Source of the DNA: Oscillospiraceae bacterium
Lineage (GTDB): Bacteria; Bacillota; Clostridia; Oscillospirales; Acutalibacteraceae
Assembly: GCA_015066105.1 (NCBI GenBank)
Contig: SVOY01000007.1
Span: forward strand, 56,817-120,816
DNA length: 64,000 nucleotides
Direction: 5' to 3'
Under the pieces are notes generated by a model. It was not told the DNA's origin. It worked only from the letters and a program-made list of their open reading frames with translations, and did not search any database. Every line of letters begins with the position of its first letter. Position 1 is the first letter of the stretch. The translations under genes were made by a program, and so were the position numbers. Below, in pieces: positions 41,373 to 49,590 of the stretch.

Positions 41373-42956
41373 ATGAATATAAATCTGTATCTTGTTATTG
41401 CCGCGGCGGTAATATTCCTTTTCCCTACGGCTATGGCGGCCATTGACTCCATGCACTTTTTTCAGCTTAACTCCTATCGCTTTGACACCCACACAAAGTG
41501 GATTAAGGAAAACAGCAGGAAATATCTTACCCATATGATATTTGCAATACTTATGCTTATTGCCCTTCTTTTTGATGCGGGCATCAAGCTCAAGGCGATT
41601 GCCCTTATTGTTCTTCTTGTTGCGGCAATTCCCTCTGAAAAGCCCAAAAAGGCAAAAAAGCCCCTTGTTTATACCCCCAGAGTAAAGCGTATGTTTTTTA
41701 CGGAGCTTGTTTTTATTGCGGCGGTTGCAGGCCTTGTGGCAATTCCCTCCTTCAGGGGTGCGGAAAGGCACGAAACCTACTTCCTTCTCGCCCTTGCACT
41801 CATTTATGCCTTTGCACCCGTGCTCTGCCTTGTTGCAAACCTTATCAACAAGCCCGTTGAGCTTTCGGTCAATCAGTATTACACAAACGATGCAAAGCGT
41901 ATTCTCAGAAGCTGTCCCGACCTTAAAATAATCGGCATTACCGGCTCCTACGGCAAAACAAGCGTAAAGTATTATCTTACAACTCTGCTTAAGTCAAAGT
42001 ACAACGTGCTTATGACTCCCGAAAGCTATAATACGCCTATGGGCGTTGTCAAAACCATCCGCGGCTCGCTCAAGGCAACAGACGAAATTTTTGTTTGCGA
42101 AATGGGTGCAAAGTGGGTAGGTGATATCAAGGAGCTTTGCGATATTGTTCACCCCCACCACGGTGTTATCACCTCAATAGGACCTCAGCACCTTGAATCC
42201 TTTAAAACCCTTGATGCGGTAAAAAGCACAAAGTTTGAGCTTTCCGATTCTCTTCCCGAGGGCGGTATGCTTTTCCTTAACGGCGACGATGAAAACATCC
42301 GTGACCACGGCAGCAACAGACCTTACATCTCTTACAGCATTGACGGCGATGCGGATTACATTGCCACCGACCTTCACGTAAGTGAAAGGGGAACAAGCTT
42401 CACCGTTAAAACAAAAGACGGTGAAAGCGAGGAGTTTTCAACAAGACTCATCGGCAGACACAATGTGCTCAATATTACGGGTGCAATAGCAATCAGCCAC
42501 AAAATGGGCATAAGCCTTAAGGAGCTTCGTCCCGCAGTAAGAAGACTTGAGGGTGTGCCTCACAGGCTTCAGCTTACGGATAAGGGCGGCGTTACCGTTA
42601 TTGATGATGCCTACAACTCAAATCCCAGCGGCACAAAGGCGGCACTTGAAGCACTGAGCCTTTTTGAGGGCTGTAAGATTCTTGTCACTCCCGGTATGGT
42701 TGAGCTTGGCGAAAAGCAGAATGAGCTTAACCGTGAGTTCGGCAGAAATGCTGCCGCGGTGTGCGATTACGTTGTTCTTGTAGGCTATAAGCAGGCTGTT
42801 CCCATCAAGGCAGGCCTTACAGATAAAAAATATCCCGAGGATAAGATTTTTGTTGCAGGCGATATAAATGAGGCTCTTAACCACGTTTATGCTCTTAATT
42901 CCGAGGGCAGAAAAAAGATTATCCTGCTTGAAAACGATTTGCCCGACAACTATTAA
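41373..42956 (+). CDS. murF: membrane-anchored MurF-type Mur ligase
   Basis: UDP-N-acetylmuramoyl-tripeptide:D-Ala-D-Ala ligase type enzyme of 527 aa. It differs from standard cytosolic MurF in carrying about five hydrophobic helices in residues ~1-150. The ligase domain follows: P-loop GITGSYGKTSVKYYL (~190), the region ESYNTPMGVVKT, the carbamoyl-Lys/metal segment CEMGAKWVGDIKELCDI, ASISHKMG-like helices and DDAYNSNPSGTKAALEAL near 400. The C-terminal domain ends normally. It is followed by ddl, which makes its D-Ala-D-Ala substrate. The N-terminal membrane part suggests the last cytoplasmic precursor step is held at the membrane. Confidence 0.88.
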   Translation: MNINLYLVIAAAVIFLFPTAMAAIDSMHFFQLNSYRFDTHTKWIKENSRKYLTHMIFAILMLIALLFDAGIKLKAIALIVLLVAAIPSEKPKKAKKPLVYTPRVKRMFFTELVFIAAVAGLVAIPSFRGAERHETYFLLALALIYAFAPVLCLVANLINKPVELSVNQYYTNDAKRILRSCPDLKIIGITGSYGKTSVKYYLTTLLKSKYNVLMTPESYNTPMGVVKTIRGSLKATDEIFVCEMGAKWVGDIKELCDIVHPHHGVITSIGPQHLESFKTLDAVKSTKFELSDSLPEGGMLFLNGDDENIRDHGSNRPYISYSIDGDADYIATDLHVSERGTSFTVKTKDGESEEFSTRLIGRHNVLNITGAIAISHKMGISLKELRPAVRRLEGVPHRLQLTDKGGVTVIDDAYNSNPSGTKAALEALSLFEGCKILVTPGMVELGEKQNELNREFGRNAAAVCDYVVLVGYKQAVPIKAGLTDKKYPEDKIFVAGDINEALNHVYALNSEGRKKIILLENDLPDNY

Positions 42957-42975
42957 GCAGAAAGGTGTTTTTCTT

Positions 42976-44205
42976 ATGAAGATAAAGGTAGGTGTGCTTT
43001 TCGGCGGCAAGACCGTTGAGCACGAAATTTCGGTAATCTCCGCCATTCAGGCAATGGGTTATCTCAACAGAGAAAAGTATGATGTAATTCCCATTTACAT
43101 AACTAAAAACAACGAGTTTTACGTTGGCGAAAGCATCGGCAACATTGAAGCTTATACTGATTTGCCCGCACTTCTCAAAGCAAGTCAGCGCATTATTATG
43201 GTCAATGAGGGCGGCAAAACTCAGCTTATAAAATATCCGCAGAAGCTTTTTTCAAAGCCGCTTTACGATTATATTGACATTGCCTTCCCCGTTGTGCACG
43301 GCACAAATGTTGAGGACGGCACTCTTCAGGGCTACCTTAAAATGTTCAACATCCCCTATGTGGGCTGTGACGTGCTTTCCTCTGCCGTAGGTATGGATAA
43401 GTACGTGATGAAAACCGTGCTCAAGGATAACGGAATTCCCGTGCTTGACTGCAAGTGCTATACCGCAAACCTTTATGATGAGGACAGCGAAAGGGTTGTT
43501 GACGAAATTGAAAAGGCAATCGGCTACCCCGTAATCGTAAAGCCCGTTAACCTCGGCTCATCAATCGGTATTTCAAAGGCTGAAAACAGAAGTGAGCTTT
43601 TTGACTCTCTCGACACGGCCTTTCATTATGCCACAAAGGTGCTTGTTGAAGCAGCTGTGCAGAACCTTAAGGAAATCAACTGCTCTGTTCTGGGCGATTA
43701 TGAAAAAGCAGAGGCCTCGGAATGTGAGGAGCCCGTTTCTTCAGATAAAATTCTCACCTTTGCGGAAAAATATATCGGCGACGGCTCGTCAAAGGGCACA
43801 AAAGGCGGCGTAAAGGGCGGCGTAAAGGGTGCTCCCTCGGGCAGCAAGGGTATGGCTACCCTCAAGAGAAAAATCCCTGCCGATATCACTGACGGACAGA
43901 GAAGCGAAATCCGTGAAATGGCAGTAAAGGCCTTCAAGTGCCTTGGCTGTAACGGCGTTTCAAGAATCGACTTTATGATGGATACGGCCACGGGTAACAT
44001 CTGGCTTAACGAAATCAACACCATTCCCGGCTCACTTTCCTTCTATCTCTGGGAGCCTTTGGGTGTAAGCTATCCCGAGCTTCTTGACAGAATGATATCC
44101 TTTGCATTAAAGCGTGAGCGTGAGGAAAGCAACATCACCTATTCCTTTGACTCCAACGTGCTTCAGGGTGTAAAGCTCGGCGGCGGAGCAAAGGGCGCTA
44201 AATAA
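42976..44205 (+). CDS. ddl: D-alanine--D-alanine ligase
   Basis: Makes D-alanyl-D-alanine for peptidoglycan. The 409-aa ATP-grasp enzyme (family usual ~350-370) has GGKTVEHEISVISA at the N-terminus, FPVVHGTNVEDGTLQG, ATP-binding PVIVKPVNLGSSIGISK and the terminal LNEINTIPGSLSFYLWE. The start is the ATG at 42976 with AAAGGTG upstream; a longer frame into murF lacks a site. A low-complexity Lys/Gly/Ser stretch (~269-292, within KGTKGGVKGGVKGAPSGSKG) replaces the usual short loop near the active site. The C-terminus also ends in GGGAKGAK. It follows murF by 19 bases. Confidence 0.94.
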   Translation: MKIKVGVLFGGKTVEHEISVISAIQAMGYLNREKYDVIPIYITKNNEFYVGESIGNIEAYTDLPALLKASQRIIMVNEGGKTQLIKYPQKLFSKPLYDYIDIAFPVVHGTNVEDGTLQGYLKMFNIPYVGCDVLSSAVGMDKYVMKTVLKDNGIPVLDCKCYTANLYDEDSERVVDEIEKAIGYPVIVKPVNLGSSIGISKAENRSELFDSLDTAFHYATKVLVEAAVQNLKEINCSVLGDYEKAEASECEEPVSSDKILTFAEKYIGDGSSKGTKGGVKGGVKGAPSGSKGMATLKRKIPADITDGQRSEIREMAVKAFKCLGCNGVSRIDFMMDTATGNIWLNEINTIPGSLSFYLWEPLGVSYPELLDRMISFALKREREESNITYSFDSNVLQGVKLGGGAKGAK

Positions 44206-44253
44206 AAGTAGTCAGTAGTCAGGGACACCTGACGGTGTCTGCTGACTACTTTC
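44206..44253 (+). terminator. hairpin after ddl
   Basis: AAAGTAGTCAG...GGACACC pairs with GGTGTCTGCTGACTACTTT around TGAC, a long near-perfect inverted repeat. The arm contains a direct repeat GTAGTCAGTAGTCAG. It probably ends the hydrolase-murF-ddl transcript. Confidence 0.75.
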
Positions 44254-44256
44254 CTA

Positions 44257-44285
44257 TTGACTTGAATTTATCTTTATTGTATACT
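44257..44285 (+). promoter_or_regulatory. promoter of fhs
   Basis: TTGACT and TATACT are separated by 17 bases, 31 bases before the fhs ATG. Confidence 0.8.
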
Positions 44286-44316
44286 TAATATATTATGTGA
44301 TAACGGAGGAGAAGAT

Positions 44317-45999
44317 ATGGCATACTTATCAGATATTGAAATTGCTCAGCAGTGTAAAATGAGGCACATTACCGAAATTGCAAAAAAGGCAGAGGTTGAC
44401 CTTAAATACATTGAGCAGTACGGCAATTACAAGGCAAAAATCGACCTTTCGCTTTTAAACGACAGTAAGGATAAAAAGGACGCAAAGCTCATTCTTGTTA
44501 CCGCTATAACTCCCACTCCGGCAGGTGAGGGTAAAACCACCACCACAATCGGCCTTGCAGACGGTATGAGCCGTATAGGCAAAAAGGTTGCCGTTGCTCT
44601 TCGTGAGCCCTCTCTCGGCCCCGTTTTCGGCGTTAAGGGCGGCGCGGCAGGCGGCGGATATGCCCAGGTTGTGCCTATGGAGGATATCAACCTTCACTTT
44701 ACGGGTGACTTCCACGCTATTACAAGTGCAAACAATCTTCTTGCCGCAATGCTTGATAACCATATTCAGCAGGGCAACAGCCTCGGTATTGACACAAGAA
44801 GAATTACCTGGAAGCGTTGCCTTGATATGAACGACAGACAGCTTCGCTTTATTGCCGACGGTCTCGGCGGCCGAATCAACGGCACCCCCCGTGAGGACGG
44901 CTTTGATATTACCGTTGCAAGTGAGGTTATGGCTATTCTGTGTCTTGCTTCTTCAATCACAGACCTTAAGGAAAGGCTTTCAAAAATCATCGTCGGCTAT
45001 AATTTTAAGGACGAGCCCGTTACCTGCGGTCAGCTTAATGCTCACGGTGCCATGACGGCTCTTTTAAAGGATGCTCTCAAGCCCAACCTTGTGCAGACCC
45101 TTGAAGGCACACCTGCCTTTGTGCACGGCGGCCCCTTTGCTAATATTGCTCACGGCTGCAACTCCGTTATTGCAACAAAAACCGCAATGAAAATGGCAGA
45201 TTATGCCGTTACCGAGGCAGGCTTCGGTGCTGACCTGGGTGCCGAAAAGTTTCTTGATATCAAGTGCCGTATGGCAGGCCTCAAGCCTGATGCCGTTGTA
45301 ATGGTTGCAACAATCCGCGCCCTTAAAATGCACGGCGGCCTTGCTAAAAACGAGCTTGGCGAGGAAAACCTTGAGGCTCTTGAAAAGGGTATTCCCAATC
45401 TTCTCAGACACGTTTCAAACATCAAGAATGTTTATAAGCTTCCCTGTGTGGTTGCGGTTAACCGCTTCCCCACGGATACGGATAAAGAGGTTGACTTTAT
45501 CATTGAAAAATGTAAGGAGCTCGGCGTAAATGTTCGCCTTTCAACCGTATGGGCCGAAGGCGGCAAGGGCGGCGAGGAGCTTGCAAAAGAGGTTGTCCGC
45601 CTTTGCGAGCAAGAGGACAGCACGGGCTTCACCTTCTCCTACAATGCAGAGGATACAATCGAGCAGAAGCTTCGCGATATTGTTCAGAAGGTTTACGGCG
45701 GTAAGGACGTTGTTATTCTCCCTGCCGCTCAGAAGCAGATTGCAAAGCTTCAGGAAATCGGCTGTGACAAGCTTCCCGTCTGCGTTGCAAAAACTCAATA
45801 CAGCTTTTCCGATGACCCCACAAAGCTCGGTGCCCCCGAGGACTTTACCGTCACCGTAAGAAACATCAAGGTTTCGGCAGGCGCAGGCTTTATAGTAGCT
45901 CTTACCGGTGAGATTATGACAATGCCCGGTCTCCCGAGAGTTCCCGCCGCCGAACGTATTGACGTTGACGAAAACGGCGTAATCAGCGGACTTTTCTGA
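44317..45999 (+). CDS. fhs: formate--tetrahydrofolate ligase
   Basis: ATP-dependent formation of 10-formyl-tetrahydrofolate from formate and tetrahydrofolate. It feeds purine and formyl-Met synthesis and, in acetogens, the methyl branch of the Wood-Ljungdahl pathway. The 560-aa product has the P-loop [19 protein letters not shown] (~67), [41 protein letters not shown] and the terminal [17 protein letters not shown]. Full normal length. An own promoter and GGAGGAG site precede it. No other one-carbon genes are nearby, so acetogenesis cannot be inferred. Confidence 0.98.
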   Translation: MAYLSDIEIAQQCKMRHITEIAKKAEVDLKYIEQYGNYKAKIDLSLLNDSKDKKDAKLILVTAITPTPAGEGKTTTTIGLADGMSRIGKKVAVALREPSLGPVFGVKGGAAGGGYAQVVPMEDINLHFTGDFHAITSANNLLAAMLDNHIQQGNSLGIDTRRITWKRCLDMNDRQLRFIADGLGGRINGTPREDGFDITVASEVMAILCLASSITDLKERLSKIIVGYNFKDEPVTCGQLNAHGAMTALLKDALKPNLVQTLEGTPAFVHGGPFANIAHGCNSVIATKTAMKMADYAVTEAGFGADLGAEKFLDIKCRMAGLKPDAVVMVATIRALKMHGGLAKNELGEENLEALEKGIPNLLRHVSNIKNVYKLPCVVAVNRFPTDTDKEVDFIIEKCKELGVNVRLSTVWAEGGKGGEELAKEVVRLCEQEDSTGFTFSYNAEDTIEQKLRDIVQKVYGGKDVVILPAAQKQIAKLQEIGCDKLPVCVAKTQYSFSDDPTKLGAPEDFTVTVRNIKVSAGAGFIVALTGEIMTMPGLPRVPAAERIDVDENGVISGLF

Positions 46000-46009
46000 T
46001 ATGAATATA

Positions 46010-46047
46010 AAAAAAGTACCCCTCGGTTCACAGTGAACCGAGGGGTA
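46010..46047 (-). terminator. terminator of 39-aa peptide gene
   Basis: TACCCCTCGGTTCAC and GTGAACCGAGGGGTA form a perfect 15-bp stem, followed on the minus strand by a seven-base T-run. The hairpin can also stop fhs transcripts. Confidence 0.92.
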
Positions 46048-46057
46048 AATGCTTTTC

Positions 46058-46177
46058 TTATTCTTCGTCGCCGCTTACCTTGCCGATGAGTGTCTGAATG
46101 AATTCTACAAATGTTTTAAAGAATTCAGCAATGTCCTCCCAGTAGGTTTCAACAAATTCAAAAAATACGTTTTCCAT
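46058..46177 (-). CDS. 39-aa amphipathic peptide
   Basis: A tiny minus-strand gene of 39 codons plus stop forming a complete transcription unit: promoter 46224-46252, ribosome site GAGGAGG ten bases before the ATG, and a perfect terminator 11 bases after the stop. The product is one amphipathic helix rich in Phe, Ile and Glu (residues 13-32, WEDIAEFFKTFVEFIQTLIG) with an acidic tail (SGDEE). There is no signal peptide and no continuous 20-residue hydrophobic span, so it is more likely membrane-surface-binding than transmembrane. Similar in size and pattern to the peptides at 22222, 24079 and 49489. The family is not known to me. Confidence 0.78.
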   Translation of the reverse strand: MENVFFEFVETYWEDIAEFFKTFVEFIQTLIGKVSGDEE

Positions 46178-46223
46178 TTTCAATATGCCTCCTCAAAAAG
46201 ATATTATACTTTTGAATATAAAC

Positions 46224-46252
46224 ATTTTAATACATTTTTTACATATTGTCAA
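46224..46252 (-). promoter_or_regulatory. promoter of 39-aa peptide gene
   Basis: On the minus strand TTGACA and TAAAAT are separated by 17 bases; a second TATAAT lies closer to the gene. The -35 box overlaps the last codons of the MATE gene. Confidence 0.78.
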
Positions 46253-47609
46253 TAGTTAAAAGTTCTGCCTCTTTTTTTCTGAAGCCATGCTGCTTGACAA
46301 GGTAAATTATTATAAGCGGTATATCTGCAAGCAGCCAGGCGGCGGGGCCTGCGTAGCATACGGCGTCAAAGCCGATTACGGGTGTAAGCACAAAGGCAAC
46401 GAGAAGTCTGCCGAAAAATTCGCCTATGCCTGCAACGGAGTTTGCAAAGGTGTAGCCGAGTCCCTGCAGGGTGTTGCGCATAACAAAAAGCACGGCAACA
46501 AGGCTGTAGCACTGAGCAATGGCGAGTATGTATCTTTCAGCCGCGGCCATAATTTCGGCGTTGTATTTCTCCATAAACAGCGTTACAACGGGCCTTGCAA
46601 TAAGGTAAAGGGTAATGCTCATAAAAACAGAAACGGCAAGGTCGAGGAGAAATATTTTTTTAACGCCCTCACGTATTCTTTTGTAGTTGCCCGCGCCGTA
46701 ATTCTGCCCCACAAAGGTCTGCGTTGCAACGCCGAGGCCGGACATGGGAATGTTGGTAAGGCCCTCTACTCTGCCTGCGGCAGTGAAGCCGGCAATTACG
46801 CTTGTGCCGAAGGAGTTGACAACACTCTGCAAACACATTGAGCCTATTGAGGTAATGGTGAACTGAAGGGATACGGGAATGCCCAGAGAAATCTGCTTAA
46901 GGGAAATTCCGGGGCTCGGGATAAGGTCGCTTTTTGTTATGCGGATTTCCCTGAGATAAAACAGCACGTAAATTCCGTTGAGTGTGGCGGCGGTGATGTG
47001 AGAGATAAGGGTGGCAACGGCCGCCCCCTCAACTCCCCACGAAAAGGCTCTTACAAAAATAAGGTCGAGAATAAAGTTTACCACCACTGTTATTGAAAAA
47101 AAGTAAAGCGGCTTTTTGCTTTCGCCCACGCTTCTCGAAATTGCGGTGAAGTTGTTTGAAAGCATCTGAAAGGGTATTGCGTAATAAAGGATGTCCACAT
47201 AATCTGAGGAAAGGCCGATTATCTCCTCAGGTATGCCGATAAGCTTAAGAAGGTGAGGGGATATAATATGGGCAATAACGGCAAGAATACAGCCGAGGGT
47301 AAAGGCAAGGCTTATGCTGTTGCCCGCAAGTCGTGAGGCCCGTCTGCCGTTGCCTGCACCGAAGGCGTGAGCCACGGGGATTGAAAAGCCGCTTGTAAGC
47401 CCCAGTGCCGCACCGATGATGAATGAATTCACCGACCCGACACTGCCTACGGCGGCAAGTGCCTCGTTGCTTACATATCTGCCCACAATGATGTTGTCAA
47501 CAAGGGAGTAGTTATACTGAAGCATTGAGGAGGCCATAATAGGAAGTGCGAAAAGTATGATTGTTTTTACGGTGCTGCCCGTAAGCATATTGTATTGCTT
47601 TCTTTTCAT
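46239..47609 (-). CDS. MATE-family efflux transporter
   Basis: A multidrug and toxic compound extrusion exporter, 456 aa with about 12 hydrophobic helices in two related halves. N-terminal landmarks are LPIMASSMLQYNYSLVDNIIVGRYV and AVGSVGS. The mid-protein repeat reads LGIPVSLQFTITSIGSMCLQ and GLGVATQTFVGQNYGAGN. Substrate unknown. It has its own promoter at 47642-47671 only ~33 bases upstream. A candidate small RNA or attenuator lies just beyond that (47695-47818, same strand), so expression may be controlled by it. The codons at its 3' end contain the promoter of the 39-aa peptide gene. Confidence 0.95.
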   Translation of the reverse strand: MKRKQYNMLTGSTVKTIILFALPIMASSMLQYNYSLVDNIIVGRYVSNEALAAVGSVGSVNSFIIGAALGLTSGFSIPVAHAFGAGNGRRASRLAGNSISLAFTLGCILAVIAHIISPHLLKLIGIPEEIIGLSSDYVDILYYAIPFQMLSNNFTAISRSVGESKKPLYFFSITVVVNFILDLIFVRAFSWGVEGAAVATLISHITAATLNGIYVLFYLREIRITKSDLIPSPGISLKQISLGIPVSLQFTITSIGSMCLQSVVNSFGTSVIAGFTAAGRVEGLTNIPMSGLGVATQTFVGQNYGAGNYKRIREGVKKIFLLDLAVSVFMSITLYLIARPVVTLFMEKYNAEIMAAAERYILAIAQCYSLVAVLFVMRNTLQGLGYTFANSVAGIGEFFGRLLVAFVLTPVIGFDAVCYAGPAAWLLADIPLIIIYLVKQHGFRKKEAELLTIDNM

Positions 47610-47641
47610 CCCTTCACCGCCTTGTTTTTTATCCGTGTGGG

Positions 47642-47671
47642 ATTATACATTATTATATACAGGGGTGTCAA
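47642..47671 (-). promoter_or_regulatory. promoter of the MATE gene
   Basis: On the minus strand TTGACA and TATAAT (both perfect hexamers) are separated by 18 bases, 32 bases before the MATE start codon. Confidence 0.82.
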
Positions 47672-47694
47672 CAAAATTAAATTTATTTAATAAA

Positions 47695-47818
47695 ATTAAA
47701 AACACCCGGGGAGAACCGAGTGCTTTTAAAAGGAGAAAATATGAAGAAAACATTATAGTGGAGAAATCTTATTAAGTACGAACCCTTGCGGTCCGTTTTT
47801 GCAATCTCTCTCGATTGC
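47695..47818 (-). ncRNA. candidate ~124-nt structured small RNA
   Basis: On the minus strand, a promoter (47825-47853) would start transcription at about 47818. That is exactly at a stem GCAATC-GAGAGA-GATTGC (47801-47818). A second stem follows (GGACC-GCAAG-GGTTC, 47780-47794), then about 55 mostly unpaired bases, then a terminator stem CACTCGG/CCGGGTG with a T-run (47696-47724). No peptide of note is encoded. It could be an independent sRNA, or a leader that controls the MATE gene, although that gene has its own promoter downstream. I recognise no Rfam-type consensus (6S, tracrRNA, ykkC and others considered). Confidence 0.5.
47696..47724 (-). terminator. terminator of candidate sRNA
   Basis: On the minus strand AGCACTCGG-TTCT-CCCCGGGTGTTTTT, a short GC-rich stem followed by five T. 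It lies upstream of the MATE promoter. Confidence 0.7.
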
Positions 47819-47824
47819 ATAGAT

Positions 47825-47853
47825 ATAATACAACAGTTTTTTCAAAAAATCAA
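47825..47853 (-). promoter_or_regulatory. promoter of candidate sRNA
   Basis: On the minus strand TTGATT and TATTAT are separated by 17 bases. The expected start, seven bases downstream, coincides with the first base pair of the sRNA's first stem. Confidence 0.6.
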
Positions 47854-47861
47854 CCCTTTTT

Positions 47862-47910
47862 TGCGAAAAAAACGCACTTCTACCTTTTGGTTAAAGTGCA
47901 AGTTTTTTCT
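47862..47910. terminator. bidirectional hairpin in long intergenic gap
   Basis: GCACTT (47874) pairs with AAGTGC (47894-47899), with an inner ACC/GGT pair. T-runs lie on both strands, so it isolates the sRNA unit from the kinase gene. From here to 48082 the gap holds only A/T-rich sequence in which I see no gene. Confidence 0.55.
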
Positions 47911-48082
47911 TGAAATATTTTGTTGATATTGCACAACGAAATGAGTGTATTTTAAGCCTTTGAAGTCGGTGTGATTTTAACAAAGGTAAAAAAACACAAT
48001 ATCTTGTGGAAATTTGTTACAGAAAAAATTCCCCCTTAACAGCCCCTTACTCAAGGTAACGCTTTGTTAACAAAAAGAGGAT

Positions 48083-48111
48083 TTGACAACAATCTTTCTT
48101 GGTGTTAAAAT
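48083..48111 (+). promoter_or_regulatory. promoter of the lipid kinase gene
   Basis: TTGACA and TAAAAT are separated by 17 bases. The transcript would carry an ~77-nt leader before the ATG at 48195. Confidence 0.75.
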
Positions 48112-48194
48112 TGTTTCAAAGTAAACGGCTTTTATTAAGCTTTATATGAAATCAACCCGAAAGGAAAGGCTGACCTTCAGCCGAGGAGAAACAT

Positions 48195-49277
48195 ATGGAT
48201 AAGAAAAAGAAGGCACTGCTTATTGTCAACCCTTGCTCAGGCCGCAACAAGTCCCGCGCAGGTACCTTTGAAATAGTTGATGCATTTTCAAACAGCGATA
48301 TTGAATTCAGCGTGCATACAACCACCTGTCAGGGTGATGCAACAAATATTGTAAAAAGAGAGCTCAAGGACCACGACCTTGTTGTCTGTTGCGGCGGCGA
48401 CGGCACGCTTAACGAGACAATAAACGGCGTAATGGATATGCCCCGCCGTGTGCCCATAGGCTATATTCCTGCAGGCACAACAAACGATATTGCAAATTCC
48501 CTTTCAATCCCCACGGATTTCAAGGCGGCCACGGAGCTTGTAATCGGCGGTGAGCCCAACGATTACGATATAGGCCTTTTTAACAACAGATATTACTCCT
48601 ACGTTGCCTCCTTCGGCGCGTTTTCAAAGGCCTCTTATGCAACCAGCCAGAAGATGAAAAACCGTTTCGGCAGAGCCGCTTATATTGCCGCCGGTGTTGC
48701 CGACGTAAAGAATATCCGCAACATTAAAATGAGGGTGGAATACGACGGCGGCGTAATTGAGGGCAAATTTGTTTTCGGCACCGTGTCAAACTCTCTTTCC
48801 GTTGGCGGCTTCATCAAGCTCCCCGATGATCAGGTGAAGTTCAATGACGGAAAGTTTGAGGTTATTCTTGTAAAGGATTTTACCCCTCTTAAGCTTCTTC
48901 CCATGATGTATAAAACCGTTTATCAGAAATATGACGGCAAAGAGATTATTATGTTCAGCACCAATAAAATCAAGTTTACCGCCCTTGAGGAGGATGTGCC
49001 CTGGACAATTGACGGTGAGTTCGGCGGAAGCCACCGTGAGGTAAGAATAAACGTGCTTGAAAGGGCCGTTGAGCTTTATACGCCTCAGGACCACCATTTT
49101 CTTCCCAAGCCCGAGGTTATTGAGCCCGTTGACGAGGATGCACCCGAGCAGAAGGAGTCGCTGAAAAGCCGCTTCAGACGCAGAAAGGCAGATAAGGCTG
49201 AGGAGGCCGCTGAGGTGATTGAAAATCCTGCCGAGGAAGCCGCCGAAGAGATTGTTCAGACCGTTGAAGAGGGTTGA
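48195..49277 (+). CDS. diacylglycerol/lipid kinase family protein
   Basis: A soluble lipid kinase of the DagK/YegS family, which phosphorylates diacylglycerol or related lipids and recycles them into phospholipid synthesis. The 360-aa product has LIVNPCSGRNKSRAG at the start, the nucleotide-binding CCGGDGTLNETINGV (~62) and IPAGTTNDIANSL (~95). The C-terminal domain has FKFTALEEDVPWTIDGEFGG. A ~50-residue charged tail (~310-360, acidic Glu/Ala with a basic KSRFRRRKADK core) extends beyond the family end and may bind membranes. A GAGGAGA site precedes the ATG. Confidence 0.92.
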   Translation: MDKKKKALLIVNPCSGRNKSRAGTFEIVDAFSNSDIEFSVHTTTCQGDATNIVKRELKDHDLVVCCGGDGTLNETINGVMDMPRRVPIGYIPAGTTNDIANSLSIPTDFKAATELVIGGEPNDYDIGLFNNRYYSYVASFGAFSKASYATSQKMKNRFGRAAYIAAGVADVKNIRNIKMRVEYDGGVIEGKFVFGTVSNSLSVGGFIKLPDDQVKFNDGKFEVILVKDFTPLKLLPMMYKTVYQKYDGKEIIMFSTNKIKFTALEEDVPWTIDGEFGGSHREVRINVLERAVELYTPQDHHFLPKPEVIEPVDEDAPEQKESLKSRFRRRKADKAEEAAEVIENPAEEAAEEIVQTVEEG

Positions 49278-49418
49278 CGGGTAATCTGAGTTAATATTTT
49301 ATTTAAGTTTTTCTTCCTTTTTTGCAATAAAAAGCCTTTATAAAAAGCAAAATAGGGTATTTTGTTATCAAAAAGTAATATTAGATTTCAAAAAAATGAA
49401 AAAAATATAAACAAAATA

Positions 49419-49447
49419 TTGACAAACCCGTTTCTGTGTTGTATACT
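49419..49447 (+). promoter_or_regulatory. strong promoter of 32-aa peptide gene
   Basis: TTGACA and TATACT separated by 17 bases, with A/T-rich sequence upstream of the -35. This is the best sigma-A match in the window along with the MATE promoter. Confidence 0.85.
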
Positions 49448-49488
49448 TTGTGTACAGATAGAAGAATGTGATAAGGAGGAACGGAACG

Positions 49489-49587
49489 ATGACATATGCA
49501 GATTATATCAAGATTTTGATTGATTTCATTATGAAGCTCGTAGGCCTCTTCAAAAAAAGTGACAACACTGAAGCTGAAGAAGTATAA
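49489..49587 (+). CDS. 32-aa amphipathic peptide
   Basis: A tiny gene of 32 codons plus stop that forms a textbook transcription unit: a strong promoter (49419-49447), AAGGAGG nine bases before the ATG, and a terminator three bases after the stop. The product is a helix of residues 5-23 (DYIKILIDFIMKLVGLFKK), with a hydrophobic face of Ile/Leu/Phe/Met and a basic end, followed by an acidic tail (NTEAEEV). It resembles phenol-soluble modulins or small-toxin peptides only in physical pattern, not in sequence. It lies between the lipid kinase and the VTT-family gene. High expression is inferred from the signals; the function is unknown. Confidence 0.82.
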   Translation: MTYADYIKILIDFIMKLVGLFKKSDNTEAEEV

Positions 49588-49590
49588 AAT

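Noticed and set aside
47734..47775. Tiny ORF with AAGGAG followed by ATGAAGAAAACATTATAG
   Set aside because: Encodes only five residues; it lies on the strand opposite the candidate sRNA and has no other support.
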